Shown here in pieces: positions 8,967-15,418 of a stretch of 31,884 nucleotides of DNA. Positions within the stretch are counted from its first letter, which is position 1, and every line of letters starts with the position of its first letter. Under the pieces are notes generated by a model. The model worked only from the letters and a program-made list of their open reading frames with translations, was not told the DNA's origin and searched no databases. The stretch is taken from the IMG/VR virus record IMGVR_UViG_3300013119_000118, positions 1-31,884 of that record; one strand, given 5' to 3'. Origin of the DNA: a virus. The translations under genes were made by a program, and so were the position numbers.

Positions 8967-10610
8967 GTGAGTAAAGTTTTATTAAGAGAGTACTATTCGC
9001 TATGCGAAGGTGGAATATGCAAAGACTTGTTGACCGAAGAAGAAAAAAGATATGTTGCCGAAGGCGGCATGATCCTATCAGGCATTATGCAAAAAGCAGA
9101 CACACAAAACGGTAATGGTCGAGTCTATCCCTACAAGACACTGCTCCGAGAGGTAGAGAATTATAAGAAGCTAGTTAAAGAAAACAGAGCGTTAGGAGAG
9201 TGTGTGGACTCAGAGACGCAAATAATGACAGAAGACGGCTGGAAATATATCCCAGACATCTCAGACAACGAAAAGATATTCACTCTTAATTCTGCCACAA
9301 ACGAAATGGAATTACAAGAGATTACTCGAAAAGTAGTTTTGCCATTTGATGGTGAGATGCTTCACTTTACCAACGATAGGAGCATCGATATGATGCTGAC
9401 TCCCACTCATAATGTTTTATATTATACTCGCAATGGAAGTCCTGTCAAGATCCTTGCAGACGCTGTAGCGACAATGCTTGAGAACAATAGTGGCGATATA
9501 TCTCACTCTTCCCTTAAAAGAGGGAAAGCAAATTGGGTGGGAAACAGTATCTCCACTTATCGACTTGGGCAGAAAGAAATAAACGCAGAGGACTTTATGG
9601 CCTTTATGGGCATCTATCTGTCAGAGGGCTGTGTTTCATCAAGTGTAAACAAAGTGCAAATAACTCAAAAGAAAAAAGAAGAGACAGCCGAGATTGAAGA
9701 ACTGTGTAATCGACTGCCTTTTAAATTTAACAAGACTGTTCGCAGTAACGGCACAACTGATTTCGTCACTAGTGATAATGAACTTGTTTCATTTTTACGA
9801 CCACTTGGAAAGAGTCACGAGAAATATGTTCCAAAAGAAATCAAGAATCTGAGCCCCAACTTGCTAACCATTTTGCTTGATTGGATGCTCAAGGGTGATG
9901 GTCGCAATCGTAAGAACAGAAAGGGCGAAGTCATGAGAGAACTTTATACTACATCGAAACAGATGGCAGATGACTTCTCAGAGATATTTTACAAACTAGG
10001 GGCTGCCGCCACAATCAACGAACGGGAACAAAAAGATAGAGTTATCGAGGGTAGAACCGTACTAGCTAAAAACTCAAGACTATTATATATCGTCAGTGAG
10101 AGCACTGCTAGAGATGCTTATTTGTCATCTCGCTTTGTCAAAGTGGAAAGAGTGAAACATACAGGCGAAGTCTATTGTGTCTCTGTGCCCAACAAAACTT
10201 GGATGATGAAACGAAATGGTAGTGTGTGTTGGACTTCTAACTGTGACCACCCAGAAGACTCCGTGATTAACCTCAAGAATGCATCTCACCTTGTAACTGA
10301 TATTTGGATGGAAGGCAAAGATGTAATGGGCAAGATGAAAATACTTGATACACCATCTGGCAAAATACTCCAAGAGCTAGTGCGTGGCGGCGTTCAGTTG
10401 GGCATCTCATCACGAGGAATGGGCTCAGTTAGTGAATCACAAGGCCAAACGATGGTTGAAGAAGACTTTCAACTGATTTGTTTCGATATGGTCAGCGAAC
10501 CATCAACTCCAGGTGCATTTATGATGCGAGAGGCAAAAGAATTTAAAAATGAAGTATTTACTAGCGCCGACAGGATAAATAGATTATTGAATGAGGTATT
10601 AGATGAATAA
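8967..10610 (+). CDS. 21: Prohead core protease (gp21-like), interrupted by an intein
   Basis: This is the serine protease that matures the prohead by cutting scaffold and capsid proteins. The rejoined host protein is about 200 residues, like T4 gp21 (212). It contains the conserved 'GE-CDHPEDS' with the catalytic His, 'LVRGGVQLGISSRGMGSV' with the catalytic Ser region, and a C-terminal 'MVSEPSTPGAFM'. A 347-residue intein lies between Glu and Cys of the GE-CDHP motif. I place the start at GTG 8967 because GGAAG ends six bases before it. The in-frame TTG at 8961 abuts that site and is less likely. The stop overlaps the start of the next gene by 8 bp. Confidence 0.93.
   Translation: MSKVLLREYYSLCEGGICKDLLTEEEKRYVAEGGMILSGIMQKADTQNGNGRVYPYKTLLREVENYKKLVKENRALGECVDSETQIMTEDGWKYIPDISDNEKIFTLNSATNEMELQEITRKVVLPFDGEMLHFTNDRSIDMMLTPTHNVLYYTRNGSPVKILADAVATMLENNSGDISHSSLKRGKANWVGNSISTYRLGQKEINAEDFMAFMGIYLSEGCVSSSVNKVQITQKKKEETAEIEELCNRLPFKFNKTVRSNGTTDFVTSDNELVSFLRPLGKSHEKYVPKEIKNLSPNLLTILLDWMLKGDGRNRKNRKGEVMRELYTTSKQMADDFSEIFYKLGAAATINEREQKDRVIEGRTVLAKNSRLLYIVSESTARDAYLSSRFVKVERVKHTGEVYCVSVPNKTWMMKRNGSVCWTSNCDHPEDSVINLKNASHLVTDIWMEGKDVMGKMKILDTPSGKILQELVRGGVQLGISSRGMGSVSESQGQTMVEEDFQLICFDMVSEPSTPGAFMMREAKEFKNEVFTSADRINRLLNEVLDE
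9201..10241 (+). mobile_element. Intein 3, in the prohead protease, with LAGLIDADG homing endonuclease
   Basis: The intein has 347 residues. The N-terminal block is CVDSETQIMTEDG, block B is TPTH (intein His70), and the C-terminal block is 'GEVYCVSVPNKTWMMKRNGS' followed by VCWTSN, with Cys as +1 nucleophile. The endonuclease motifs are MGIYLSEG (Glu142) and DWMLKGDG (Asp233), so both catalytic acids remain. It is about 100 residues shorter than the terminase inteins, mainly lacking the basic region after the second motif. The penultimate residue is Ser, as in intein 1. The insertion is two residues ahead of the protease's catalytic His, so unspliced protein should be inactive. Confidence 0.94.
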
Positions 10611-11031
10611 ACAACAGTTAAAACTTTTGATCAAACCATTGGTCAAAGAGTGTATTACAGAAGTGCTAATCGAAGATGGCCACTTGTCATCAATTGTGTC
10701 TGAAGTGGCTAGTGGGCTAGTTGGCCAGCCGCTACTGGAATCACAGAAACACAAACTGCCCCCAGCAACAGTCACAGATGAAAAGATGATGAGAGAACAG
10801 GCATCAAAGTCAAGAGAGAAGTTGGGCGAACATAGACGAAAACTTTTAGATTCCATCGGGAACGAAGCATTTAATGGAGTTGATTTGTTCGAAGGCACCC
10901 AGCCACTAACCAACCGAGAGGCTGCCACGCCGTCCAATGGAGCAATTGATTTAGGCGATTCAAATGACGCTGGAGTCAACATTGACTCATTAATCGGCGG
11001 AGCTACTGCCATTTGGAAAGGAATGAAATGA
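10603..11031 (+). CDS. Hypothetical protein downstream of protease
   Basis: The product is 142 residues. An amphipathic helical N-terminus (KQQLKLLIKPLVKECITEVL) is followed by a Glu/Lys/Arg-rich middle and an acidic, Asn/Asp-rich C-terminus. There are no membrane segments. It overlaps the end of gene 21 by 8 bp and its own TGA overlaps the ATG of the bS21-like gene (ATGA), so the three are probably translated as a coupled unit. I do not recognise the family. A prohead core or minor capsid role fits the place but not any visible motif. Confidence 0.7.
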   Translation: MNKQQLKLLIKPLVKECITEVLIEDGHLSSIVSEVASGLVGQPLLESQKHKLPPATVTDEKMMREQASKSREKLGEHRRKLLDSIGNEAFNGVDLFEGTQPLTNREAATPSNGAIDLGDSNDAGVNIDSLIGGATAIWKGMK

Positions 11032-11270
11032 ACAACAAGTATAATATTATAGTGACATCTAGAGAATGCAGAGGCAATGTTGATAAAATGATCAAGAAGT
11101 TCTCTAAAAAGATGAAGAAGTCTGGAATCATCGAAGAGGTGAGAAAAAATAAACATCACACTAAGGCATCTGTAGCTAAGAGAGAAAAGAGAGAACGTGC
11201 AGAACGCCAGCGTATAAGAGACGAGAGAAAGCAGAAGAAAGCTAGAGAGAGGCGTAATAGAAATAATTAG
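11028..11270 (+). CDS. rpsU-like: Ribosomal protein bS21-like protein
   Basis: The product is 80 residues and very basic. Its pattern follows bacterial bS21: a short beta start, 'NVDKMIKKFSKKMKKSGIIE', EVRKNKHHTKASVAKREK, then a long Arg/Lys helix. In E. coli bS21 the matching parts are 'FDVALRRFKRSCEKAGVL', [20 protein letters not shown] and a basic tail. bS21 binds the 30S platform near the anti-Shine-Dalgarno and helps initiation. Homologues are known in several aquatic phages. I chose ATG 11028 because AAGGA lies five bases upstream and it overlaps the preceding stop; the TTG at 11013 has no site. It could instead be an unrelated basic coiled-coil protein, but the ordered motif match argues against that. 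Confidence 0.72.
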   Translation: MNNKYNIIVTSRECRGNVDKMIKKFSKKMKKSGIIEEVRKNKHHTKASVAKREKRERAERQRIRDERKQKKARERRNRNN

Positions 11271-11272
11271 TG

Positions 11273-11280
11273 ACTATTTA
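11273..11280 (+). promoter_or_regulatory. Putative late promoter motif ACTATTTA (copy 1)
   Basis: ACTATTTA followed by CTGTGA, 30 bp before the ATG of the virion protein at 11311. It is one of seven intergenic copies in this window. It is read as a late-promoter core because of its repeated place ahead of structural genes. Confidence 0.45.
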
Positions 11281-11310
11281 CTGTGACTAATATAAATAGG
11301 GAGTATTTTG

Positions 11311-11967
11311 ATGGCTAATTTCGGCTGGGCTTATGTAGACTGTACAGACTCTGGTGGCGGCTCTGCAGCAGGCGGCCCCACTGGCTCAATACAATTTCAT
11401 GCTGCAACTGGTTCACAGACCGGTTCTTCTGATCTAATGTTCTATTCTGGCAGCAATTTGTTAGAGCTGACTGGCACTATGAGAATCGATGGCGATCTAT
11501 ATGCCACAAGTTACACTATCACCAATGTGTCCCAAATAGACTCGGCTGGTTCAACTACATTCGGTAATTCGGATGATGACACGCACATACACACCGGTAG
11601 TCTGTTCGTAGGGAACAGCAGTAACACAGTATTGCAAGCTGACTTGACCAATGAGCAAGTTGTAGTTGAAGGATTCCGTGGACAATATGCCAACGTAAAT
11701 ACTGCCACCTACACAGCGTCTAATCAATATTATGTCTATGGCGTCTCTCAGACAGGCCAAGTAGATATGAGACTACACAGTGCTAACACAGCAGCGCCTG
11801 GAGCTATCTTGGTGATTAAAGATGAGGTCGCTGCTCGTGGTGGGGATTCAATCATGCTGAATGCAGCAGGTTCAGAAACAATTGACGGCGCAGCAACTTA
11901 TGAAATCACTGGTACAATGCCAGCGATCTCGTTATATTCAAACGGCTCCAATTGGTTCGTATTTTAA
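11311..11967 (+). CDS. Fibre/decoration-like virion protein
   Basis: The product is 218 residues. A Gly/Ser-rich N-terminus (GGGSAAGGPTGSIQFHAATG) leads into short beta repeats (SDLMFYSGSNLLELTGTMRI), the kind of sequence seen in trimeric phage fibres. The C-terminal 85 residues form the shared domain: a YYVYGVS strand, 'GAILVIKDE', 'SETIDG' and the terminal 'AISLYSNGSNWFVF'. That ending is also found, in diverged form, in the next three genes. ATG 11311 is preferred over the in-frame TTG 11308 because TAGGGAG lies about seven bases ahead of it. I infer a virion surface protein; the receptor or capsid site is unknown. Confidence 0.65.
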   Translation: MANFGWAYVDCTDSGGGSAAGGPTGSIQFHAATGSQTGSSDLMFYSGSNLLELTGTMRIDGDLYATSYTITNVSQIDSAGSTTFGNSDDDTHIHTGSLFVGNSSNTVLQADLTNEQVVVEGFRGQYANVNTATYTASNQYYVYGVSQTGQVDMRLHSANTAAPGAILVIKDEVAARGGDSIMLNAAGSETIDGAATYEITGTMPAISLYSNGSNWFVF

Positions 11968-11979
11968 GGGAGACTCTGT

Positions 11980-12708
11980 ATGGCTTATAATGCAATAACA
12001 GGATCCCTGATAGCAGCACAGAACTATATTCCAGGCGATCTGATCGTTGGAAACATTGTGTCTGGATCGTTGCGGGGCGATGGCTCACAAATAGAATATG
12101 TCCCACGTGTGTCCAATGCTACCGACAATTCTTTATTAACTAATGTCTCTGGCGATGCAAACACTTTAACCTGCGAGAGTAATTTAACTTTTAATGGAAC
12201 AACAAACAATCTGTATTGTAATGGAACACTCACAGCGAGCATGGGACTGTCGGCCTCAATTATCTATGGCGATGGAAGCGGCTTAACAAACGTTTCTTCT
12301 TTAATTGCAGCAGGGCCAACATACTCCCTCCAAGTCCACGATGTCGCCAACGACCTCACTGGCTCATCAACGCTTACATTTCAAGACGATGTTTTAACAA
12401 TAGGTGGTGGCCTAACGCTCAAGCGCAGATCCATTACCTCAACCATTACAGCATCTGCTACAGATTACTATCTTGGTGTAGATAGCACAGGCGGGGCAAT
12501 AGAGATTAGGATGCCTCCTGCTGCTACTTTAGACAATGGTCAAACCTTTGTTGTGAAAGATGAAGGTGGCGCAGCTGAAACCAACAATATCACCATTTTA
12601 GCCAGCGGATCTCAAACAATCGACGGCTCAAATCAGGTAGTTTTGTTATCGCCTCATGCGGCAGTATCGCTTTATTGTAACGGGAACGATAAATACTACC
12701 TGTATTGA
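11980..12708 (+). CDS. Fibre/decoration-like virion protein
   Basis: The product is 242 residues and starts 12 bp after the previous gene with AAGGGAG ahead of the ATG. The N-terminal half has Gly/Asn/Ser/Thr-rich beta repeats (LTFNGTTNNLYCNGTLTA, IYGDGSGLTNVSS). The C-terminal domain contains YYLGVDSTGGAIEIRMPPA, GQTFVVKDEGG, 'GSQTIDG' and the terminal 'AAVSLYCNGNDKYYLY'. These elements line up with the same order in the neighbouring paralogues. The repeat GDGSGLTNV is typical of phage tail fibre and structural proteins. The function on the particle is inferred, not shown. Confidence 0.65.
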   Translation: MAYNAITGSLIAAQNYIPGDLIVGNIVSGSLRGDGSQIEYVPRVSNATDNSLLTNVSGDANTLTCESNLTFNGTTNNLYCNGTLTASMGLSASIIYGDGSGLTNVSSLIAAGPTYSLQVHDVANDLTGSSTLTFQDDVLTIGGGLTLKRRSITSTITASATDYYLGVDSTGGAIEIRMPPAATLDNGQTFVVKDEGGAAETNNITILASGSQTIDGSNQVVLLSPHAAVSLYCNGNDKYYLY

Positions 12709-12728
12709 TTTTTTTAAGCGTTCTCGGC

Positions 12729-12736
12729 ACTATTTA
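12729..12736 (+). promoter_or_regulatory. Putative late promoter motif ACTATTTA (copy 2)
   Basis: ACTATTTA followed by TAAAC, 104 bp before the ATG at 12841. This is the longest leader among the seven copies, and it contains two hairpins. Confidence 0.4.
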
Positions 12737-12742
12737 TAAACG

Positions 12743-12803
12743 AGCGGGATATTTTATTCCGCTATCGTTGGGGCATTCGGTAGTTTCTATTGGTTGCCCC
12801 AAC
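12743..12803 (+). promoter_or_regulatory. Two-hairpin 5' leader of the 341-residue virion protein gene
   Basis: The first inverted repeat is AGCGGGA (12743-12749) and TTCCGCT (12757-12763) around a TATTTTA loop. The second is GTTGGGGCA (12767-12775) and TGCCCCAAC (12795-12803), nine perfect pairs around a 19-base loop. No U-run follows directly; the later A-run and GGAGGG precede the ATG. The pair could stabilise the 5' end of an abundant late mRNA or control its translation. Confidence 0.45.
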
Positions 12804-12840
12804 TGCTATAAAAAAAACTATAATATGGAGGGTTTTATAA

Positions 12841-13866
12841 ATGGCTTATAAATTTCAATTAGGGAGTGCTGAATTAAATGGTACTCTCGTTCGTGACGGT
12901 GATCTTACCGTCAAAGATGGTACAAATGACTTCGACATTGCATCACATGATGGCACAAACGGACTTAAACTTGGTGGTATTCTTGTAACTTCAACTGCTG
13001 CAGAGCTTAACTATGTTGATGTCACCACCGCTGGTACTGCTCAGGCTTCTAAAGCTGTTGTGTTGGACGCTAGCAGTAACATTGCTTCATTAGGAACAGT
13101 TGGCTGTGGTGCAATCACATCTACTGGCAACATCTCTGGCTCTGGAGATATTTCTTTTGGTGGCGATTCCTCACTTAAAGTGGGCCCTTATGCGCTTAGC
13201 CAAGCTGATATTGGCTTTTTAGACGGTATCACCGCTGGTACTGCTGCAGCTTCTAAAGCTGTTGTGTTGGACGCTAGCAGCGACGTCACCGGCCTGAGAT
13301 CTGTCACTGGTTCTGGAAATGCAAAGTTTGATAATTTCCAAGCCCTTTCAGCAGTGTTGACACCAAGTCTTGTTCTTGGCGGAACTGCTGTAACTTCAAC
13401 TGCTGCAGAGCTTAACTACCTTGGTGGTTTTACTGAAGCCGTTATCGACAAGGGCAGCGACTCTTTGGCTTTCTGGGACTCTAATGTGGGGGCAATACGT
13501 CGTGAAAGTGTCTCTGATTTCCTTACAGCTGTCGCAGGTGCTGGTATTTCTGTTTCAGGCGACCAGCTTGTGGCTGACGGCGGAGGCGCTCCAGCCGCAG
13601 TAGTCCATGGCGACACCCTTACTGAAGGTTTCAACTACTTAACTGGCGCTCTTGCTGGTAATGCAGAAGTTACACTTCCTGCATCTCCAGCTGCTGGCGA
13701 TAAAGTACACTTTAAAGCCGCTGGTGGTCTTAGTGATTCAGTTTATGTAGATGTTATGACTTCTGGTTCACACACAATCGATGGCCAAGATTCCGTTCGA
13801 CTTGAATCACCTCATGGTGCTATTTCGTTCTTCTATGCTGAAACCAACCTTTGGAAGATCTGGTAA
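12841..13866 (+). CDS. Abundant fibre/decoration-like virion protein with internal repeats
   Basis: The product is 341 residues, built from repeats: STAAELNYVD/STAAELNYLG twice and 'AGTAxASKAVVLDASS' twice. The C-terminal shared domain includes EVTLPASPAAGDKVHFKA, 'GSHTIDG' and 'GAISFFYAETNLWKIW'. It has its own putative promoter, a structured leader, a strong GGAGGG ribosome site and its own terminator. Codon choice leans to GCT, GGT and CTT, like the major capsid gene and unlike the terminase or portal genes. Together these suggest a protein made in high copy, for example a capsid decoration protein or major fibre. The repeat type STAAELN also appears in the truncated gene at the left edge. 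Confidence 0.65.
   Translation: MAYKFQLGSAELNGTLVRDGDLTVKDGTNDFDIASHDGTNGLKLGGILVTSTAAELNYVDVTTAGTAQASKAVVLDASSNIASLGTVGCGAITSTGNISGSGDISFGGDSSLKVGPYALSQADIGFLDGITAGTAAASKAVVLDASSDVTGLRSVTGSGNAKFDNFQALSAVLTPSLVLGGTAVTSTAAELNYLGGFTEAVIDKGSDSLAFWDSNVGAIRRESVSDFLTAVAGAGISVSGDQLVADGGGAPAAVVHGDTLTEGFNYLTGALAGNAEVTLPASPAAGDKVHFKAAGGLSDSVYVDVMTSGSHTIDGQDSVRLESPHGAISFFYAETNLWKIW
12985..13418 (+). repeat. Internal DNA repeats within the 341-residue virion protein gene
   Basis: A 29-base stretch encoding VTSTAAELN is identical at 12985-13013 and 13390-13418. A 50-base stretch at 13027-13076 recurs at 13231-13280 with a few mismatches and encodes AGTA(Q/A)ASKAVVLDASS. The near identity at DNA level points to recent internal duplication or recombination between copies. 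Confidence 0.8.
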
Positions 13867-13908
13867 TCCAGATTTTATCTTGATTGGCTTGATTGCTTAA
13901 ACTTTAGG

Positions 13909-13938
13909 TGTCCCCTCCTTGTGAGGGGGCATCTTTTT
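13909..13938 (+). terminator. Rho-independent terminator after the 341-residue virion protein
   Basis: Left arm TGTCCCCTC (13909-13917), loop CTTGT, right arm GAGGGGGCA (13923-13931), nine pairs with one G-U, followed by TCTTTTTCTTT. It lies 43 bp after the stop codon and ends the preceding transcription block. Confidence 0.85.
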
Positions 13939-13987
13939 CTTTGCGCCAACGAAACCAACAATCTTCGCAGACAAAACAAAATAATAA

Positions 13988-13995
13988 TCTATTTA
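13988..13995 (+). promoter_or_regulatory. Putative late promoter motif, variant TCTATTTA (copy 3)
   Basis: TCTATTTA followed by TAGAG, 19 bp before the ATG at 14015. It differs from the consensus at the first base. It lies after a terminator, so a fresh start of transcription is expected here. Confidence 0.4.
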
Positions 13996-14014
13996 TAGAG
14001 AAGAGGTAATAATA

Positions 14015-15349
14015 ATGGCTTATAATGTTCTTAAAGGAAATATACAATTCTCTGGCGACGACAACGGCACACTAGAGTGCATGGTCGATAATCACTCCAC
14101 GCAAGTGATAAACGGACACAAAGAGTTCTCTAATGCAGTATCAGCCAGCGTATTCTGGGATACAACAAATAATAAACAAGTAGCCCCACCAGCAATCACA
14201 TCTATCACGAGTGACGGCAACAATAGAGTATTGACATCGGACGGCGATGGGACTGCAACTGCTGAATCTTCAATGACTTACGATGGCACAACTCTGACTG
14301 CAACAAATGTAAGCGTATCATACCTTACGGGAGCAGCAGGAGGATTGACCAATATACCAGTTGACCAGTTTGTGTCAACTATTCCAGCATCGTCTATCGA
14401 ATACGACCTCGGACTAACATTATCAGGTAATGCTCTAGTTGTTGAGGTGGATAACGGAATTTCAGTTGGCGAAGACGGCTTGACAATCAACTTGGCATCA
14501 AACGAAGGCTTGACACTTTCGGGAAGTTATTTAACACTAGACCCAACAAACATCACTGATGTAACAAGTGGCGGACAAAACCTTGCTGACAGTGATGTGT
14601 TAATCGTAGAGGATGTATCTCATGGCCTAAGAAAGACAACACTCACGAACTTTTATTCGAACTACATCTCATCTAAGATTTCCAGCCCAGCTATTACGAC
14701 ATATACCAACTCCACCAACAATAGGCTATTAACTTCTGTAGATGGAACCAGCGTAAATGGTGAAGCCAATCTTACATTTGACGGTGCACTGCTGACTGTC
14801 ACAGGAGAGACAGCGACCACAGTTTTGACAGCAACAAGTTTAATATCAGGCTCAGCTGCAGTTTCTGGATCTTCGTTGTGGGCAGATGGACTGCCCGTCG
14901 GCCCAGCAGTAGGACTAACGGGAGAAATTCAACTTAAAGGTAGCAATGGTCTGTTGTGGGCAGAAGGTGACTTTAGTTATGATATCGGCACTTCCATTTT
15001 ATCTGTACCAACCATCAAGACCACCACTTCTCTCAATATGTCAGGTTCAGTTGTAAACAGAATTCGAACAGTTACTTCAAATCATACAGTTGCTGACACA
15101 GATTATACCATACTTGCAGATACTAATTCTGGCAATGTAACTATTTCACTCCCGCCTGCGATTGGGATTCATCTTGGTCGGACAATACAGATAAAGAAAA
15201 TACACTCCAACAATACGCTGTATATAGCCCCATCTGGTTTAGATAATTTAGATGGCGTAAACGTGACAGAAAGCATTAGTAATGACAATGCCCTACGAGC
15301 TATCCAATCCGATGGCATCAACTGGTGGTACACAGCTAGATACAATTAA
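14015..15349 (+). CDS. Fibre-like virion protein
   Basis: The product is 444 residues. It begins MAYNVLKGNIQFSGDDNG, matching the MAYNAITG start of the gene at 11980 and MAYKFQLG at 12841. The middle has beta-rich repeats such as STNNRLLTSVDGTSVNGEAN and SDGNNRVLTSDGDGTATAES. The C-terminal shared domain has DTDYTILADTNSGNVTISLP, 'GRTIQIKKI', 'LDNLDGVN' and the ending 'IQSDGINWWYTARYN'. AGAAGAGG precedes the ATG. The shared start and end with variable middle parts suggest one family of particle proteins that bind by a common end and expose different repeats. Confidence 0.65.
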   Translation: MAYNVLKGNIQFSGDDNGTLECMVDNHSTQVINGHKEFSNAVSASVFWDTTNNKQVAPPAITSITSDGNNRVLTSDGDGTATAESSMTYDGTTLTATNVSVSYLTGAAGGLTNIPVDQFVSTIPASSIEYDLGLTLSGNALVVEVDNGISVGEDGLTINLASNEGLTLSGSYLTLDPTNITDVTSGGQNLADSDVLIVEDVSHGLRKTTLTNFYSNYISSKISSPAITTYTNSTNNRLLTSVDGTSVNGEANLTFDGALLTVTGETATTVLTATSLISGSAAVSGSSLWADGLPVGPAVGLTGEIQLKGSNGLLWAEGDFSYDIGTSILSVPTIKTTTSLNMSGSVVNRIRTVTSNHTVADTDYTILADTNSGNVTISLPPAIGIHLGRTIQIKKIHSNNTLYIAPSGLDNLDGVNVTESISNDNALRAIQSDGINWWYTARYN

Positions 15350-15377
15350 CAATAATAGTCGTTTTGTAAGCAAACAC

Positions 15378-15385
15378 ACTATTTA
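15378..15385 (+). promoter_or_regulatory. Putative late promoter motif ACTATTTA (copy 4)
   Basis: ACTATTTA followed by TCTGTGA, 33 bp before the scaffold ATG. A near copy, ACTATTTT, follows at 15397, just ahead of AGGAG. Confidence 0.45.
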
Positions 15386-15418
15386 TCTGTGAAATACTAT
15401 TTTTAGGAGTTACCTTAG

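Noticed and set aside
10599-11159. 186-residue antisense open frame across three small genes
   Set aside because: The plus-strand genes here have overlapping starts and stops with good ribosome sites. The antisense frame has none and spans unrelated genes.
11291-11298. Exact T4 late promoter box TATAAATA
   Set aside because: It lies only 12 bp before the ATG at 11311 and overlaps the ribosome site region. A start about 10 bp downstream would leave no leader. The ACTATTTA motif at 11273 is better placed and recurs elsewhere.
12985-13418. Possible CRISPR-like repeat array
   Set aside because: The repeats are two unequal coding repeats with no regular spacing and no spacers. They encode repeated protein units.
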